From positions 186,001 to 250,000 of the forward strand of contig QUJA01000001.1 of the NCBI GenBank assembly GCA_003480425.1: a stretch of 64,000 nucleotides of DNA, given 5' to 3'. Source of the DNA: Firmicutes bacterium AM31-12AC (GTDB taxonomy: Bacteria; Bacillota; Clostridia; Lachnospirales; Lachnospiraceae). The translations under genes and the position numbers were made by a program. Shown piece after piece: positions 8,110 through 18,931 of this stretch; the first letter of the stretch is position 1; every line of letters begins with the position of its first letter. A model generated the notes under the pieces. The model searched no databases and was not told the origin of the DNA. It worked only from the letters and a program-made list of their open reading frames with translations.

Positions 8110-10664
8110 TTATTTTCTTTCTACTTCAACCATCTTGTATGCTTCTACAAGGTCACCCTCTTTAATGTCATTGTAATTTTCAAATACAAATCCACACTCA
8201 TATCCGGCTTTTACTTCTTTTACATCATCTTTAAAACGTTTCAGTGATGCAAGAGGTCCATCAAAGATTACAATACCATCACGAGTCAGACGCACTGAAC
8301 AGTTACGCTCGAAGATACCATCCTGTACATAAGAACCTGCAATTGTACCAACACCGGATGCTTTAAATGTCTGACGCACTTCTGCGTGACCAAGTACTTT
8401 TTCTTCAAATACTGGATCAAGCATACCTTTCATAGCTGCTTCCACATCTTCAATCGCACTGTAAATAACACGATACAATCTCAAGTCAACACCTTCACGC
8501 TCTGCAATGTCTTTTGCTGTTGCATCCGGACGAACGTTAAATCCGATAATAATTGCATTCGATGCAGATGCCAATGTTACATCTGATTCATTGATCGCGC
8601 CAACACCACCATGGATAATCTTAATCACTACTTCATCATTAGAAAGCTTAAGCAAGCTCTGTTTCATTGCCTCTACAGAACCCTGAACATCAGCTTTTAC
8701 AACAATGTTCAATTCTTTCAAATTGCCTTCCTGAATCTGTGTAAACAGATCATCCAAAGACATCTTACTTTTTGTTTCTTCCAAAAGCTTTGCTTTATTC
8801 TGTGCAATAAATGTCTCAGCAAAGTTTCTTGCAGCTTTTTCTGTTTCACATCCCACAAATACTTCTCCGGCATTTGGCACGTCATTAAGACCAAGAATCT
8901 CAACTGGCTGTGAAGGTCCTGCTTCTTTCACGCGACGACCTTTATCGTCCATCATTGCACGTACTTTACCATGTGCAGAACCAGCTGCGATTGCATCTCC
9001 AACATGCAGAGTACCTTTCTGCACAAGTACAGTTGCAACAGATCCTTTTCCTTTATCCAACTGAGCTTCAATAACAAGACCTCTTGCTGCACGATTTGGA
9101 TTTGCTTTTAACTCCATAACTTCTGCTGTTAAAAGAACCATCTCAAGTAATTCTTTGATTCCTTCTTTTGTATGTGCTGATACTGGTACAAAAATTGTAC
9201 TTCCGCCCCAGTCTTCCGGAATCAATTCATACTCTGTCAATTCCTGTTTTACACGTTCCACATTAGCACTTGGTTTATCAATCTTGTTGATTGCAACAAT
9301 AATTTCAATTCCGGCAGCCTTTGCATGGTTGATAGCCTCTACTGTCTGTGGCATAACACCATCATCTGCGGCTACTACAAGGATTGCGATGTCTGTAGAA
9401 CTTGCACCACGCATACGCATAGCTGTAAATGCTTCATGTCCAGGTGTATCCAGAAATGTAATTTTTTCTCCATCAACTTCTACAACAGATGCACCGATAT
9501 GCTGTGTAATACCACCTGCCTCACGATCGATCACATTCGAATGACGGATTGCGTCAAGCAATGATGTTTTACCATGGTCAACGTGACCCATAACACAGAC
9601 AACAGGAGGACGTTTCACCATATCTGCTTCATCCTCTTCGTCTTCTTTCAAAAGTTCTTCAATCACATCGACAACTACTTCTTTCTCACAAAGAACATCG
9701 AATTCCATTGCGATTTCTTCTGCTGTCTCATAATCAATTTCCTGGTTTACTGTTACAACCTTGCCCTGCATAAACAACTTTTTAATAATTACAGATGGAA
9801 CAATCTTCATCTTATCAGCAAGTTCCTGGATTGTAAGAACTTCAGGAATTGTAATCTGTTTAATTTCTTCTTCCACCTCAACCGGCTTCGGCTGTGGTTT
9901 CTGAGGTTTTTTCGCTTCAGCTACCTGTTTCTGCTTTTTACCTTTTTTGCCTTTATTCTCAAACTCTCCGTCACGAAGCTCTTTCTTCTTGTAATCTTTC
10001 TCTTTGTCTTTTGCTTTATTTCTCTGAGTTTTCTGCTGTTCTACCATTGGTGCCGGAATAGAATCACGATCTTCTCTGCGTCCCTGTCCCTGTCTTCCCT
10101 GTGGACGTGAATTACCTCTGTCATTTCTGTCGTTTCTATCATTTCTGTCATTATTATTAAAGCGTCCGCCACGATCATTTCTATCGTTTCTGTCATTATT
10201 GTTAAAGCGTCCGCCTTGAGGCCTGTCATTTCTTCTCTGACCCTGTTCCGCATTCTGTGGACGTGATCCGTTTACGCCATTTGACTGTGGTTTTGCTGCT
10301 GCCACTCCCTGTGTATTCTGACCCTGATTTGCAGGTTTTGCAGTTCTGTTTTCATTCTGTGAGCGCTGTCCCTGGCGGTTTCCATTCTGTGGACGCTGTC
10401 CCTGACGATTTCCATTCTGCATTTTTCCACTCTTAGAATTCTGTGGACGAAATACCTGTACGATTGTTTTCTTTTTCGGAGCTCGTCCTCTGTATTCTCA
10501 GCTTTTTTCTTTGCATACTCGCTACGGATTGTATCTGTAACCTGCTCTTCCAAAGTACTCATATGGCTTTTCACTTCCACTTTTTTCTTTGCAAGAATAT
10601 CTAATAACTCTTTGTTGTCCATTCCTAACTCTTTTGCTAACTCATGTACTCTCAATTTTGTCAT
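8110..10664 (-). CDS. infB: Translation initiation factor IF-2 (apparent -1 frameshift near 10483)
   Basis: IF-2 places initiator tRNA on the ribosome. The N terminus (from 10664, [20 protein letters not shown], the IF2_N helix) is in one frame and the rest in another. Adding one C to CC-to-C at about 10483 changes DELRKRK to [16 protein letters not shown] and yields one protein of about 851 residues. Then comes a low-complexity Asn/Arg/Gly linker with NDRNDR repeats, a second IF2_N, the G domain ([25 protein letters not shown]) and domains II-IV. The gene is essential and otherwise intact, so the break is most likely an error; an internal start near 10422 lacks a good ribosome site. Confidence 0.95.
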
Positions 10665-10689
10665 ATTATAAACTACCTCCTTTATGCAA

Positions 10690-11268
10690 TTACTCGTTGA
10701 CTATTTCAAATTGTTTTTGAATTCCCTTTGCAAATCCTTCATCCAATATTGCCAGAGATGCACGGAATTCTTTTCCCATTGCATGCCCTAAGGTATCTTT
10801 ATCTCCGTAAAAATAAATTGGGACCTTATAAAATTCACACATATCCTGAAACTTCTTTTTTGTATTATCAGATGAATCTTCTGCTACGATTACAAGTGTG
10901 GCGCGACCACACTTTGTTTCTCGTTCTGTCATAAATTCTCCGCTCACGCATCTTCCTGCCTTTGTTGCAAGTCCTATCAGAGACAATATCTTATCTGGTT
11001 TCAGTTCACTCATCTCCTTTTCCAGACGATCGTACACCTCTGTCGGAATTGCCTGTTTAAAAGACCTCTCAAGACCTTTACTCTTTACTGCCTTTTCAAA
11101 ACAATCTTTTGACATGCACAGATATGCGCCACGTCCATTCTTCTTGCCTGTTGTGTCCAGAACAAATTCATTCTCCTCTGTTCTTAAAACACGTATCAAT
11201 TCTTTCTTCGGTTTCATTTCGCCGCAGCCAACACATTTTCGCATTGGTATCTTTCGCTTTATCGTCAA
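10690..11268 (-). CDS. rnpM: RnpM (YlxR) fused to L7Ae-like YlxQ
   Basis: 192 residues carrying two normally separate proteins. Residues 5-85 are YlxR/RnpM (MRKCVGCGEMKPKKELIRV, KKNGRGAYLC), an RNase P regulator in B. subtilis. Residues 95-190 are an L7Ae/L30e-type RNA-binding domain (KILSLIGLATKAGRCVSGE) like YlxQ. The two genes lie next to each other between nusA and infB in Bacillus; here they are one reading frame. The start is a TTG at 11268 with GGAAGGAGATAAGATAG before it; the ATG at 11244 is a weaker choice. Confidence 0.88.
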   Translation of the reverse strand: MTIKRKIPMRKCVGCGEMKPKKELIRVLRTEENEFVLDTTGKKNGRGAYLCMSKDCFEKAVKSKGLERSFKQAIPTEVYDRLEKEMSELKPDKILSLIGLATKAGRCVSGEFMTERETKCGRATLVIVAEDSSDNTKKKFQDMCEFYKVPIYFYGDKDTLGHAMGKEFRASLAILDEGFAKGIQKQFEIVNE

Positions 11269-11300
11269 CTATCTTATCTCCTTCCAAAGATGAATATGAA

Positions 11301-12499
11301 TTATTCTTCTGTTTCTACAAATTCGAATTCTTCTACATCGTCTTCTGTATTATCATACTGAGCACCTGCATCTTCTGCATCTGTCTCGTACTCTCCTACA
11401 TATCCCTCTTCATCTTCTTCCATGTTGTTCATCTGATCCATGTAATCTTCCGGAAGTTCTCCTGATTCGATTGCCTGTGTTTCACTCTTAATATCAATCT
11501 TATATCCTGTAAGACGAGCTGCAAGTCTTGCATTCTGTCCTTCTTTACCAATTGCAAGTGAAAGCTGGTAATCTGGTACAATCACGCTTGCTGTTTTCTC
11601 ATCCGGATCAGCCATAACCGAAATAACCTTTGCAGGACTCAAAGCATTTTCAATTAATAATGCCGGATTATCACTCCAGTTAATAATATCAATTTTTTCT
11701 CCACGAAGTTCATTTACAACAGCATTCACACGTGCTCCATTCATTCCGACACATGCTCCTACAGGATCCACATTCTCATCATTAGACCATACTGCCATCT
11801 TTGTACGAGAACCTGCCTCACGTGCAATACTCTTAATCTCTACTGTTCCGTCTTTTACTTCTGCAACTTCTGCTTCAAACAAACGTTTTACAAGTTCCGG
11901 ATGTGTTCTTGACACAAGGATCTTCGGTCCCTTTGTTGTATTCTTAACCTCTACAATATAGAGTTTAATTCTCTCTGTTGCTCAAACTTTTCGCCTTTTA
12001 CCTGTTCGTTCTCTGTCAGCATCGCATCTGCTTTACCAAGGTTGATGCTGATATTCTTGCCTACATAACGCTGAACAATACCTGTTACGATATCTTTTTC
12101 TTTTGCAAAATACTGATCAAATACTACTTTTCGTTCCTCTTCTCTGATTTTCTGCAAAATCAGGTTCTTTGCATTCTGTGTTGCGATACGTCCAAATGAT
12201 TTTGATTCTACAGGAATTTGAGCGATATCTCCAATGTGCAAAGATGAATCCAGCTTTTCAGCATCTTCCAGACTGATCTCGATTGCAGGATCAAATACTT
12301 CCTCTACAACTTCTTTCTCTGCATATACAGAATAATCACATGTTTCACGATTCATAATAATTTTGATGTTATCAGATGTTCCAAAATGATTTTTACAAGC
12401 GCTGATCAATGAATTTTCGATTGCATCCATCATAGTATCTTTACTGATATTTTTTTCTTCTTCCAAAATTGTCAAGGCTTCCAGTAATTCTGTGTTCAT
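11301..12499 (-). CDS. nusA: Transcription termination/antitermination factor NusA (apparent -1 frameshift near 11983)
   Basis: The N-terminal domain (MNTELLEALTILEEEKNISK) runs in one frame to about codon 170, and the S1/KH1/KH2 part continues in another. Restoring one base (CAACA to CCAACA in the coding strand, about 11983) gives FEPTERIKLYIVEVK, the family sequence, and one protein of about 399 residues. KH1 has DPVGACVGMNGARVNAV, KH2 has AIGKEGQNARLAARLTGYKI, and there is an acidic tail. NusA binds RNA polymerase and controls pausing and rRNA antitermination. Essential, so the break is probably an artefact. Confidence 0.94.
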
Positions 12500-12572
12500 T
12501 ATTCATTCCTCCTAAATTTATAAAATTTCATTTCTATTTTTTCAACTTCTTGTTACTGCTCAATCTTATTGT

Positions 12573-13040
12573 TTAAAAATCCAGAGCAAGACGGATCAAA
12601 GCGATATCACTTTTATTAAATACCTGCTCCGTGTCATCTTCGTAAGCAATTGTTACGGTATCATTATCATATGCTTTCAGAATACCTGTAAATTCCTTCT
12701 GACGGTCAATTGCCCGATACGTACGAATCTCAACTTCCTCTCCCATGCTTCTCTTAAAATCTTTCTCCTTTTTCAACGGACGACCAAGTCCCGGAGAACT
12801 CACTTCAAAAATATAAGCATCTTCAATATAGTCTTTCTCATCCAGAATATCCGAAAACTGACGGCTTACAACCTCACAATCATCCACTGTGATTCCACCT
12901 GGCTTATCTATATAAGCTCTCAGATACCAGGTTCCTGCTTCCTTTACATATTCCACATCCACCAGTTCAAATCCATGTCCGGTAACGATTGGTTCTAAAA
13001 GTTCTTCTGTCTGTTGTTCGTATTGTTCTCTTCTTGACAC
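12573..13040 (-). CDS. rimP: Ribosome maturation factor RimP
   Basis: 155 residues, standard length. The N-terminal alpha/beta domain has GFELVDVEYVKEAGTWYLRAYID and the conserved SSPGLGRPLKKEKDF; the C-terminal half is the SH3-like domain. It is needed for 30S assembly and opens the rimP-nusA-infB operon. The promoter should lie in 13041-13210, where a terminator-like hairpin is also found. Confidence 0.96.
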   Translation of the reverse strand: MSRREQYEQQTEELLEPIVTGHGFELVDVEYVKEAGTWYLRAYIDKPGGITVDDCEVVSRQFSDILDEKDYIEDAYIFEVSSPGLGRPLKKEKDFKRSMGEEVEIRTYRAIDRQKEFTGILKAYDNDTVTIAYEDDTEQVFNKSDIALIRLALDF

Positions 13041-13069
13041 GTTATACTTCCTTTCTCACAATGCAATAA

Positions 13070-13097
13070 AGAAGAGTGAACTTTCGTTCACTCTTCT
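13070..13097 (-). terminator. Hairpin terminator between parC and rimP
   Basis: Perfect 12-bp stem AGAAGAGTGAAC / GTTCACTCTTCT with a four-base loop; on the minus strand it is followed by TTATTG. It lies about 190 bases after parC and 30 bases before rimP, so it either ends parE-parC transcription or attenuates the rimP operon. Confidence 0.65.
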
Positions 13098-13210
13098 GCC
13101 AAATCCTTTATGTAACTAATGCTTACTATAACACTTTTCAATCTACAATGCAAGAGGGTTTGCATTTTATTTTAAATTTTACTCACTCTTTCGTTGCTGA
13201 ACACAGATAC

Positions 13211-13297
13211 CGTGAGACTTGGTGCGTAATTCTGGTCAGCGAAAGCTGACAGGTTCCTATCAGAATCACTGTGCATCCTCGCGGAGCTTTATCCTCG
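13211..13297. repeat. Interspersed repeat, family 2, copy C
   Basis: About 87 bases beginning CGTGAGACTTGG and holding nested inverted repeats: GTCAGC/GCTGAC inside ATTCTG/CAGAAT. It ends GCATCCTCGCGGAGC. A second copy is at 48227-48313, about 80% identical with both stems conserved. The right edge overlaps the parC stop codon. The end motif resembles the CATCC..GCGGAGCG core of family 1. Confidence 0.8.
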
Positions 13298-15534
13298 ATA
13301 CTTTGTACCAACTCCATCTCTTTTTGCGAGTTTCAAACGATTTAATGTCACTTCTTTTTCATTGTACTGAATCTTTGTCTCTATACCATCTTCATATAAA
13401 TAAACATGTTCCATCTCGTCGTTTTTCTGCAAACGGATACCTCTCACTCCTACAGCTCCTTTTTTCTTTTCCGGAACATCTGCAGCAGAAAATTTTAAGA
13501 AATATCCATTCTTCGTCTGCAGCACCACACACTGATTGTCTGTTACAACCTGTACACTTAGTAATTCATCATCTTCTTGAAGCTTTGTTGCTGCAATTGT
13601 ACGTTTTGCAACCTGGAATTCACTTCCATCCACCTGCTTGAGCATCCCTTGCTTTGTCGCAAACAGTAATTTTACAAATCTCATCTGCTCTGCATCACAT
13701 ACCATGATAATTTGTTCTTCGGCACTCGAATAATTTGTCAGATTATCAATCGGGGTTCCCTTATCTCTGAATTTTCCATATGGAAGATCAAGCACTTTCA
13801 CCTGATGCATTCGCCCTGCGTCTGTAAAGAAACAAATCTTCCCTGTATTCATACAATGCACAACATACTTGCTTTCTTTATCCGCAGCTTCTTTGTTACG
13901 CTCATAAACACTGACATCAACCGTCTTAGAATATCCAAATCGGTCCATCAAAAATACAACTTCTTGCTCCTCGATTTTCTTTTCTTCAAATACAGCTTCC
14001 TCAGCATTCTCTACAACTGTGCGGCGTTTCCTTCCATATTCCTTTTTAAAGTTATCCAATTCGCCTATGATAACTTCTGACATTGAATCATAATTATTCA
14101 AAATATCTTCATATCTTTTAATATTCGCCACTGTTATCTCATGTTCTTTTTGAAGTGCTTCAATTTCGAGTCCTATTAATTTATACAGACGCATTTCAAG
14201 AATTGCTGTCGCCTGACGTTCTGTAAATCTAAGCATTGCTGCCATCTTTTTAGAAATATTTGATTTAAATTTGATATTATCTGTCACACCATTTACCAGA
14301 CAGGCTTTTGCATCTTTCACAGACTTACTGCCTCTCAATATTTCAATAATAAGATCGATCACATCACAAGCTTTGATCAATCCTTCCTGAACTTCTCGTT
14401 TTTCCTGTTCTTTTGCAAGTAATGTCTTATATTTTCGCGTTGTTACCTCAAACTGAAAATCGACATGATATTCAATGATCTTTTTAAGTCCCAGTGTCTC
14501 TGGTCGCCCGTCTGCTACAGCCAGCATATTTACTCCAAATGTATCTTCCAGACGTGTTTTCTTGTATAGCATATTTTTCAGATTCTCTACATCCGCACCA
14601 CGCTTCAATTCCAGTACAATTCGAATTCCCTCTTTTGAAGACTGGTTTGAAATATCTACAATATCTGTTGTTTTTTTCGTTTCTACCAGATTCGCCACAT
14701 CATTTAAAAATTTAGAAATTCCAGAACCAATCATTGTATATGGAATCTCAGTGATAACAAGCTGTTTCTTTCCACCTTTTAAATCTTCGACTTCTACCTT
14801 CCCACGAATCTTAATTTTTCCTTGTCCGGATTCATAAATTGAAAGTAAATCATCTTTATTTACAACTATTCCTCCTGTTGGAAAATCAGGTCCCTTCACA
14901 TACTTCATCAATTGCTTTGTAGTAATCGCATCATTTTTCATATATGCTTTTACCGCATCTACTACTTCTGCAAGATTATGTGTAGGAATGCTTGTTGCCA
15001 TACCGACCGCAATTCCTTCCGCACCATTGATCAACAAATTAGGCACACGTGCCGGAAGTACCAACGGCTCTTTCTCTGTCTCATCAAAGTTCGGCCCAAA
15101 ATCAATAACATTTTTATCCAAATCTGATAAATATGCTTCCTGCGTAAATTTAGTAAGTCTTGCTTCTGTATAACGCATTGCAGCAGCACCATCACCCTCA
15201 ATGGAACCAAAGTTACCATGCCCATCTACCAGTACCATTCCTTTTTTGAAATCCTGTGCCATTACAACAAGCGCATCATAGATTGAACTATCTCCATGCG
15301 GATGATATTTACCCATTGTATCTCCGACGATACGGGCACATTTTCTATAAGGTTTGTCATAGCGGATTCCCAACTCATGCATATCATACAATGTTCTTCG
15401 CTGTACCGGCTTAAGACCATCTCTTACATCTGGCAATGCACGTGCAATAATTACACTCATGGCATAATCGATATAAGATTTTTCATCAAATCAGAATATT
15501 CTGTTCTGATAATCTGTGATTCATTATTGCTCAT
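13289..15534 (-). CDS. parC: DNA topoisomerase IV subunit A (apparent -1 frameshift in an A-run)
   Basis: The long frame starts at MSVIIARALPDVRDGLKPVQ, which is normally about residue 27. Upstream, ATG at 15534 begins MSNNESQIIRTEYSDLM with an AGGAGAAAATT ribosome site; the frame breaks in a run of five A (15479-15483). Six A would give LMKKSYIDYAMSVIIARAL, giving about 748 residues. The catalytic Tyr lies in AAMRYTEARLT. The GyrA/ParC C-terminal beta-pinwheel follows with weak repeats and no clear GyrA box, favouring ParC. Paired with parE just upstream. It decatenates daughter chromosomes. Confidence 0.93.
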
Positions 15535-15555
15535 AATTTTCTCCTTCCAGGCATC

Positions 15556-17478
15556 TTAGATATCCAGTTCGGCTTCCGTTGCATTTTCATAAATAAATGC
15601 CCTGCGTGGTGGCACTTCTGTGCCCATCAACATCTCTGTAACACTGGATGCCATACGTGCATCTTCAATTTCTACTAATTTCAAAAGTCTTGTTTCCGGA
15701 TCCAATGTTGTCTCCCAAAGCTGCTGGGCATCCATCTCTCCAAGACCTTTATATCGCTGCAATGTAAATCCACCCTCATGGGTTTTCCGATAACGTTCAA
15801 GGGCTGCATCATCATATAAATACTCTTCCTCCCCCTTCTTCGGCATTGCCTTATAAAGTGGCGGCATCGCAATATACACATGTCCTTCATAAATCAATTC
15901 TGGCATAAAGCGATAAAACAGTGTTAATAATAATGTAGAAATATGTGCTCCATCTACATCGGCATCGGCCATAATAATAATCTTGTCGTATCGCAATTTA
16001 GTAATATCAAAATCATTGCCGTATCCTTCTGAAAATCCACATCCAAATGCATTGATCATTGTTTTTATCTCTGCATTAGCCAGCACTTTATCAATGCTTG
16101 CCTTTTCGACATTTAATATCTTACCGCGGATTGGCAGGATTGCCTGATAATTTCTGTTTCTGGCAGTCTTTGCTGAACCACCTGCCGAATCTCCCTCAAC
16201 AATAAATATTTCACATTTCTTCGGATCACGACTCTCGCAATTCGCCAGTTTTCCATTACTGTCAAATGAATACTTCTGTTTTGTCAAAAGATTTGTCTTT
16301 GCTTTTTCTTCTGTCTTACGAATCTTCGCTGCCTTTTCTGCACTGGACAACACTGTCTTTAATGTTTCCAGGTTACGGTCGAAATACAGAACAATCTCAT
16401 CTCCAGTCACTTTGCCAGTTGCTTTTGCTGCATCTGGATTATCAAGTTTCGTCTTTGTCTGTCCCTCGAAACGCGGGTCCGGATGCTTGATCGATACAAT
16501 TGCAGTCATACCATTACGAATATCTGCTCCTGTAAAGTTCGCATCCTTTTCTTTCAATATTCCAAGTTCACGTGCGTACTGATTCATCACTGTTGTAAAA
16601 GTTGTTTTAAATCCAGTCAGATGTGTACCACCTTCTGAATTGTAAATATTATTACAAAAACCAAGTACATTTTCATGAAACTCATTTACATATTGAATCA
16701 CAGCCTCCACTTCAATTCCATCCGCTTCTCCTTTGAAATAAATCGGATCATGAAGTACTTCTTTCTTTTTATTCAAATCACGGATAAAACCTATAATTCC
16801 ATCTGGTTCGTGATATTCAACATGTTCTTCACTTCCCGGACGTTTATCATCAAAGACAATTGTAAGATTCGGGTTCAGATATGCTGTCTCATGCATACGA
16901 CTCTTTACTTCTTCTGCACGAAATTTTGTCTTTTCAAAGATTGTATCATCCGGCAAAAAATTCACCTTAGTTCCGGTTTTTCTTGTCTTTCCGACAACCG
17001 GAAGTAATCCATTCTCCAATTCAATTGTAGGAATACCTCTCTCATATGCATCATGGTGGATTGCCCCTTCTCTACTGATCCACACATCCATATGTGTCGA
17101 CAATGCATTCACGACGGAAGATCCAACCCCATGAAGACCTCCGCTTGTTTTATACGCCGAATCGTCAAACTTTCCTCCTGCATGCAATGTTGTGTATACA
17201 AGTCTCGCTGCGGAAACTCCCTTTTGATGCATTCCCACCGGTACGCCTCGTCCATTATCTTCAACCGTTGCGGAACCATCCTTCTCTAATGTCACATGAA
17301 TCTCAGAACAGTATCCGGCAAGATGCTCATCCACTGCATTGTCTACAATTTCATAAATCAAATGATTCAATCCTTTTGTAGATACACTTCCTATATACAT
17401 ACCCGGTCTTTTACGAACCGCCTCTAGTCCTTCCAATACCGCAATACTATCTGCATCATATGTATTTTTATTCGCCAT
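15556..17478 (-). CDS. parE: DNA topoisomerase IV subunit B
   Basis: 640-residue ATPase subunit. GHKL motifs: EIVDNAVDEHLAGY, VEDNGRGVPV and GGLHGVGSSVVNALS. The Toprim domain has EGDSAGGSAKTARNR and the DADVDG metal site. Length without an extra insert and the gene pair with parC suggest ParE rather than GyrB. The start at 17478 has AAGGAGAGAGGAT; an upstream in-frame start at 17553 has no ribosome site. parC starts 21 bases after its stop. Confidence 0.93.
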   Translation of the reverse strand: MANKNTYDADSIAVLEGLEAVRKRPGMYIGSVSTKGLNHLIYEIVDNAVDEHLAGYCSEIHVTLEKDGSATVEDNGRGVPVGMHQKGVSAARLVYTTLHAGGKFDDSAYKTSGGLHGVGSSVVNALSTHMDVWISREGAIHHDAYERGIPTIELENGLLPVVGKTRKTGTKVNFLPDDTIFEKTKFRAEEVKSRMHETAYLNPNLTIVFDDKRPGSEEHVEYHEPDGIIGFIRDLNKKKEVLHDPIYFKGEADGIEVEAVIQYVNEFHENVLGFCNNIYNSEGGTHLTGFKTTFTTVMNQYARELGILKEKDANFTGADIRNGMTAIVSIKHPDPRFEGQTKTKLDNPDAAKATGKVTGDEIVLYFDRNLETLKTVLSSAEKAAKIRKTEEKAKTNLLTKQKYSFDSNGKLANCESRDPKKCEIFIVEGDSAGGSAKTARNRNYQAILPIRGKILNVEKASIDKVLANAEIKTMINAFGCGFSEGYGNDFDITKLRYDKIIIMADADVDGAHISTLLLTLFYRFMPELIYEGHVYIAMPPLYKAMPKKGEEEYLYDDAALERYRKTHEGGFTLQRYKGLGEMDAQQLWETTLDPETRLLKLVEIEDARMASSVTEMLMGTEVPPRRAFIYENATEAELDI

Positions 17479-17640
17479 ATCCTCTCTCCTTCTCTTGCTT
17501 CCTGTATCTTTCCAGAAATTTGATCTTATTCCATCAGACACAGACTGCCTCATGGCATACTTCTTTATATTATCACGAATCTCAATTACTTTTCAATATC
17601 TTTTTCTCTATTTTACAAACATATGTTCTCTTTCTGTTTT

Positions 17641-18822
17641 CTATCCTATCAATACATTCTGCAGGGTCACAGCAAGTACTTCCATTGCATTTCTCATTTC
17701 TTCTACTGTATTGGTTTGAGCCCCTGCCTCAATCAGTAAAGATTTTGGAAGTAAATGTAAATTATAGCGATACCCTCTCAAATAAATATGCCTCGCAAAT
17801 CCCGGATACATTCGTTCACAGGCAAGCTGCATTTGAAGTGAAAACGCCAAATTATCCTGTATGTAAGGATTATATAAATATTCAATATCTCCATTTGTCC
17901 TGGTTCGGCTAAGTCCATTAAAAAACATAATTTTCGCCGTCTGCTTCCCTCCAATATCCGTCACAAGATGTGTCTCTTCTGCCACTCCATCCCTATGCAG
18001 ATCTATTGCTACTTCAACGGAAGGATTCGCCTCCAGTATTGGTCTGACAGAGGTCTCTGCATTTTCATAGGCATTACTTCTATCTAGTTTTCCATTGATA
18101 ATATCATAAACCCCTGTGTCATGGATTGTCTCTATCCCTTTCGCATTTAAAAGCTGTGTCAGATACTCTCCGATTCCTACTATACTGGTACTTGGATCTC
18201 CTGGTATAGAGTCTGCAAATGTTTCTTGCGAATGCGTATGAAAAATCAAAATTTTCGGTCCCTGACTGCTCTGATCTATTTTCATATTCTCACTAAGCAA
18301 TGCGTCCGCATTCAGTTGTTCCGGTCCAATCATTGTTGAACTGTCTACAATATAGAAATTACTCAGTAGATAATCAAAATCTCTTAATCTTTCTATCGAC
18401 AAATCGAGAACCGGCTGACTCTGTGCAGGCACAACTTCATCCTCTTGAGTTTCATTTTCCACCAGATTTCCTTTTTCATCAACATGATTCTCGTCATTTG
18501 CCTGACACTCCAGAATCTTCGCAATTGTGTCTTCATCCTCCACCACCTGCTTATATTCTCCTTGTTCAGTAACATAACCAACGAACGGAAACCACCTCAT
18601 CGTACTCTTAAGCACCCATTGTTTTGCAGTATTTTTCCCTGACAGTTCACTTGCAAATACAATGGATGGCAAAAACATAGTCCCAAGATTTTGTATCAAC
18701 ATTTCATCGAATTGATATTTTATCATCGCCACTCCCGGCTTCACACCTCCGCAGGCATATGAAAATACCAACGTCAACACAACAATGCCTGCCGCCTTTG
18801 TCCCCCACCTTGGTATCTTCAT
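17641..18822 (-). CDS. spoIIP: Stage II sporulation protein P
   Basis: A 393-residue protein with an N-terminal membrane anchor (AAGIVVLTLVFSYACGG) and a C-terminal SpoIIP amidase/endopeptidase domain (about 190-390). Zinc-site motifs are FHTHSQETF and AIDLHRDGV. It degrades septal peptidoglycan during engulfment, with SpoIID and SpoIIM. The start at 18822 follows AGGAAGG at 11 bases. It lies directly after gpr, a frequent pairing in Clostridia. Confidence 0.92.
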   Translation of the reverse strand: MKIPRWGTKAAGIVVLTLVFSYACGGVKPGVAMIKYQFDEMLIQNLGTMFLPSIVFASELSGKNTAKQWVLKSTMRWFPFVGYVTEQGEYKQVVEDEDTIAKILECQANDENHVDEKGNLVENETQEDEVVPAQSQPVLDLSIERLRDFDYLLSNFYIVDSSTMIGPEQLNADALLSENMKIDQSSQGPKILIFHTHSQETFADSIPGDPSTSIVGIGEYLTQLLNAKGIETIHDTGVYDIINGKLDRSNAYENAETSVRPILEANPSVEVAIDLHRDGVAEETHLVTDIGGKQTAKIMFFNGLSRTRTNGDIEYLYNPYIQDNLAFSLQMQLACERMYPGFARHIYLRGYRYNLHLLPKSLLIEAGAQTNTVEEMRNAMEVLAVTLQNVLIG

Positions 18823-18931
18823 ATTTTCCACAACCTTCCTTTCTATATTAAACACCATCTAAATGACAAACATTTATACTTAGACATATTCACACAACAT
18901 CTCCGTTATATTTATATATGAAATAACATTT

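Noticed and set aside
10041-10253. 70-codon frame rich in Met, Thr and Glu inside infB
   Set aside because: Shifted reading of the NDR/GGRF repeat segment of IF-2.
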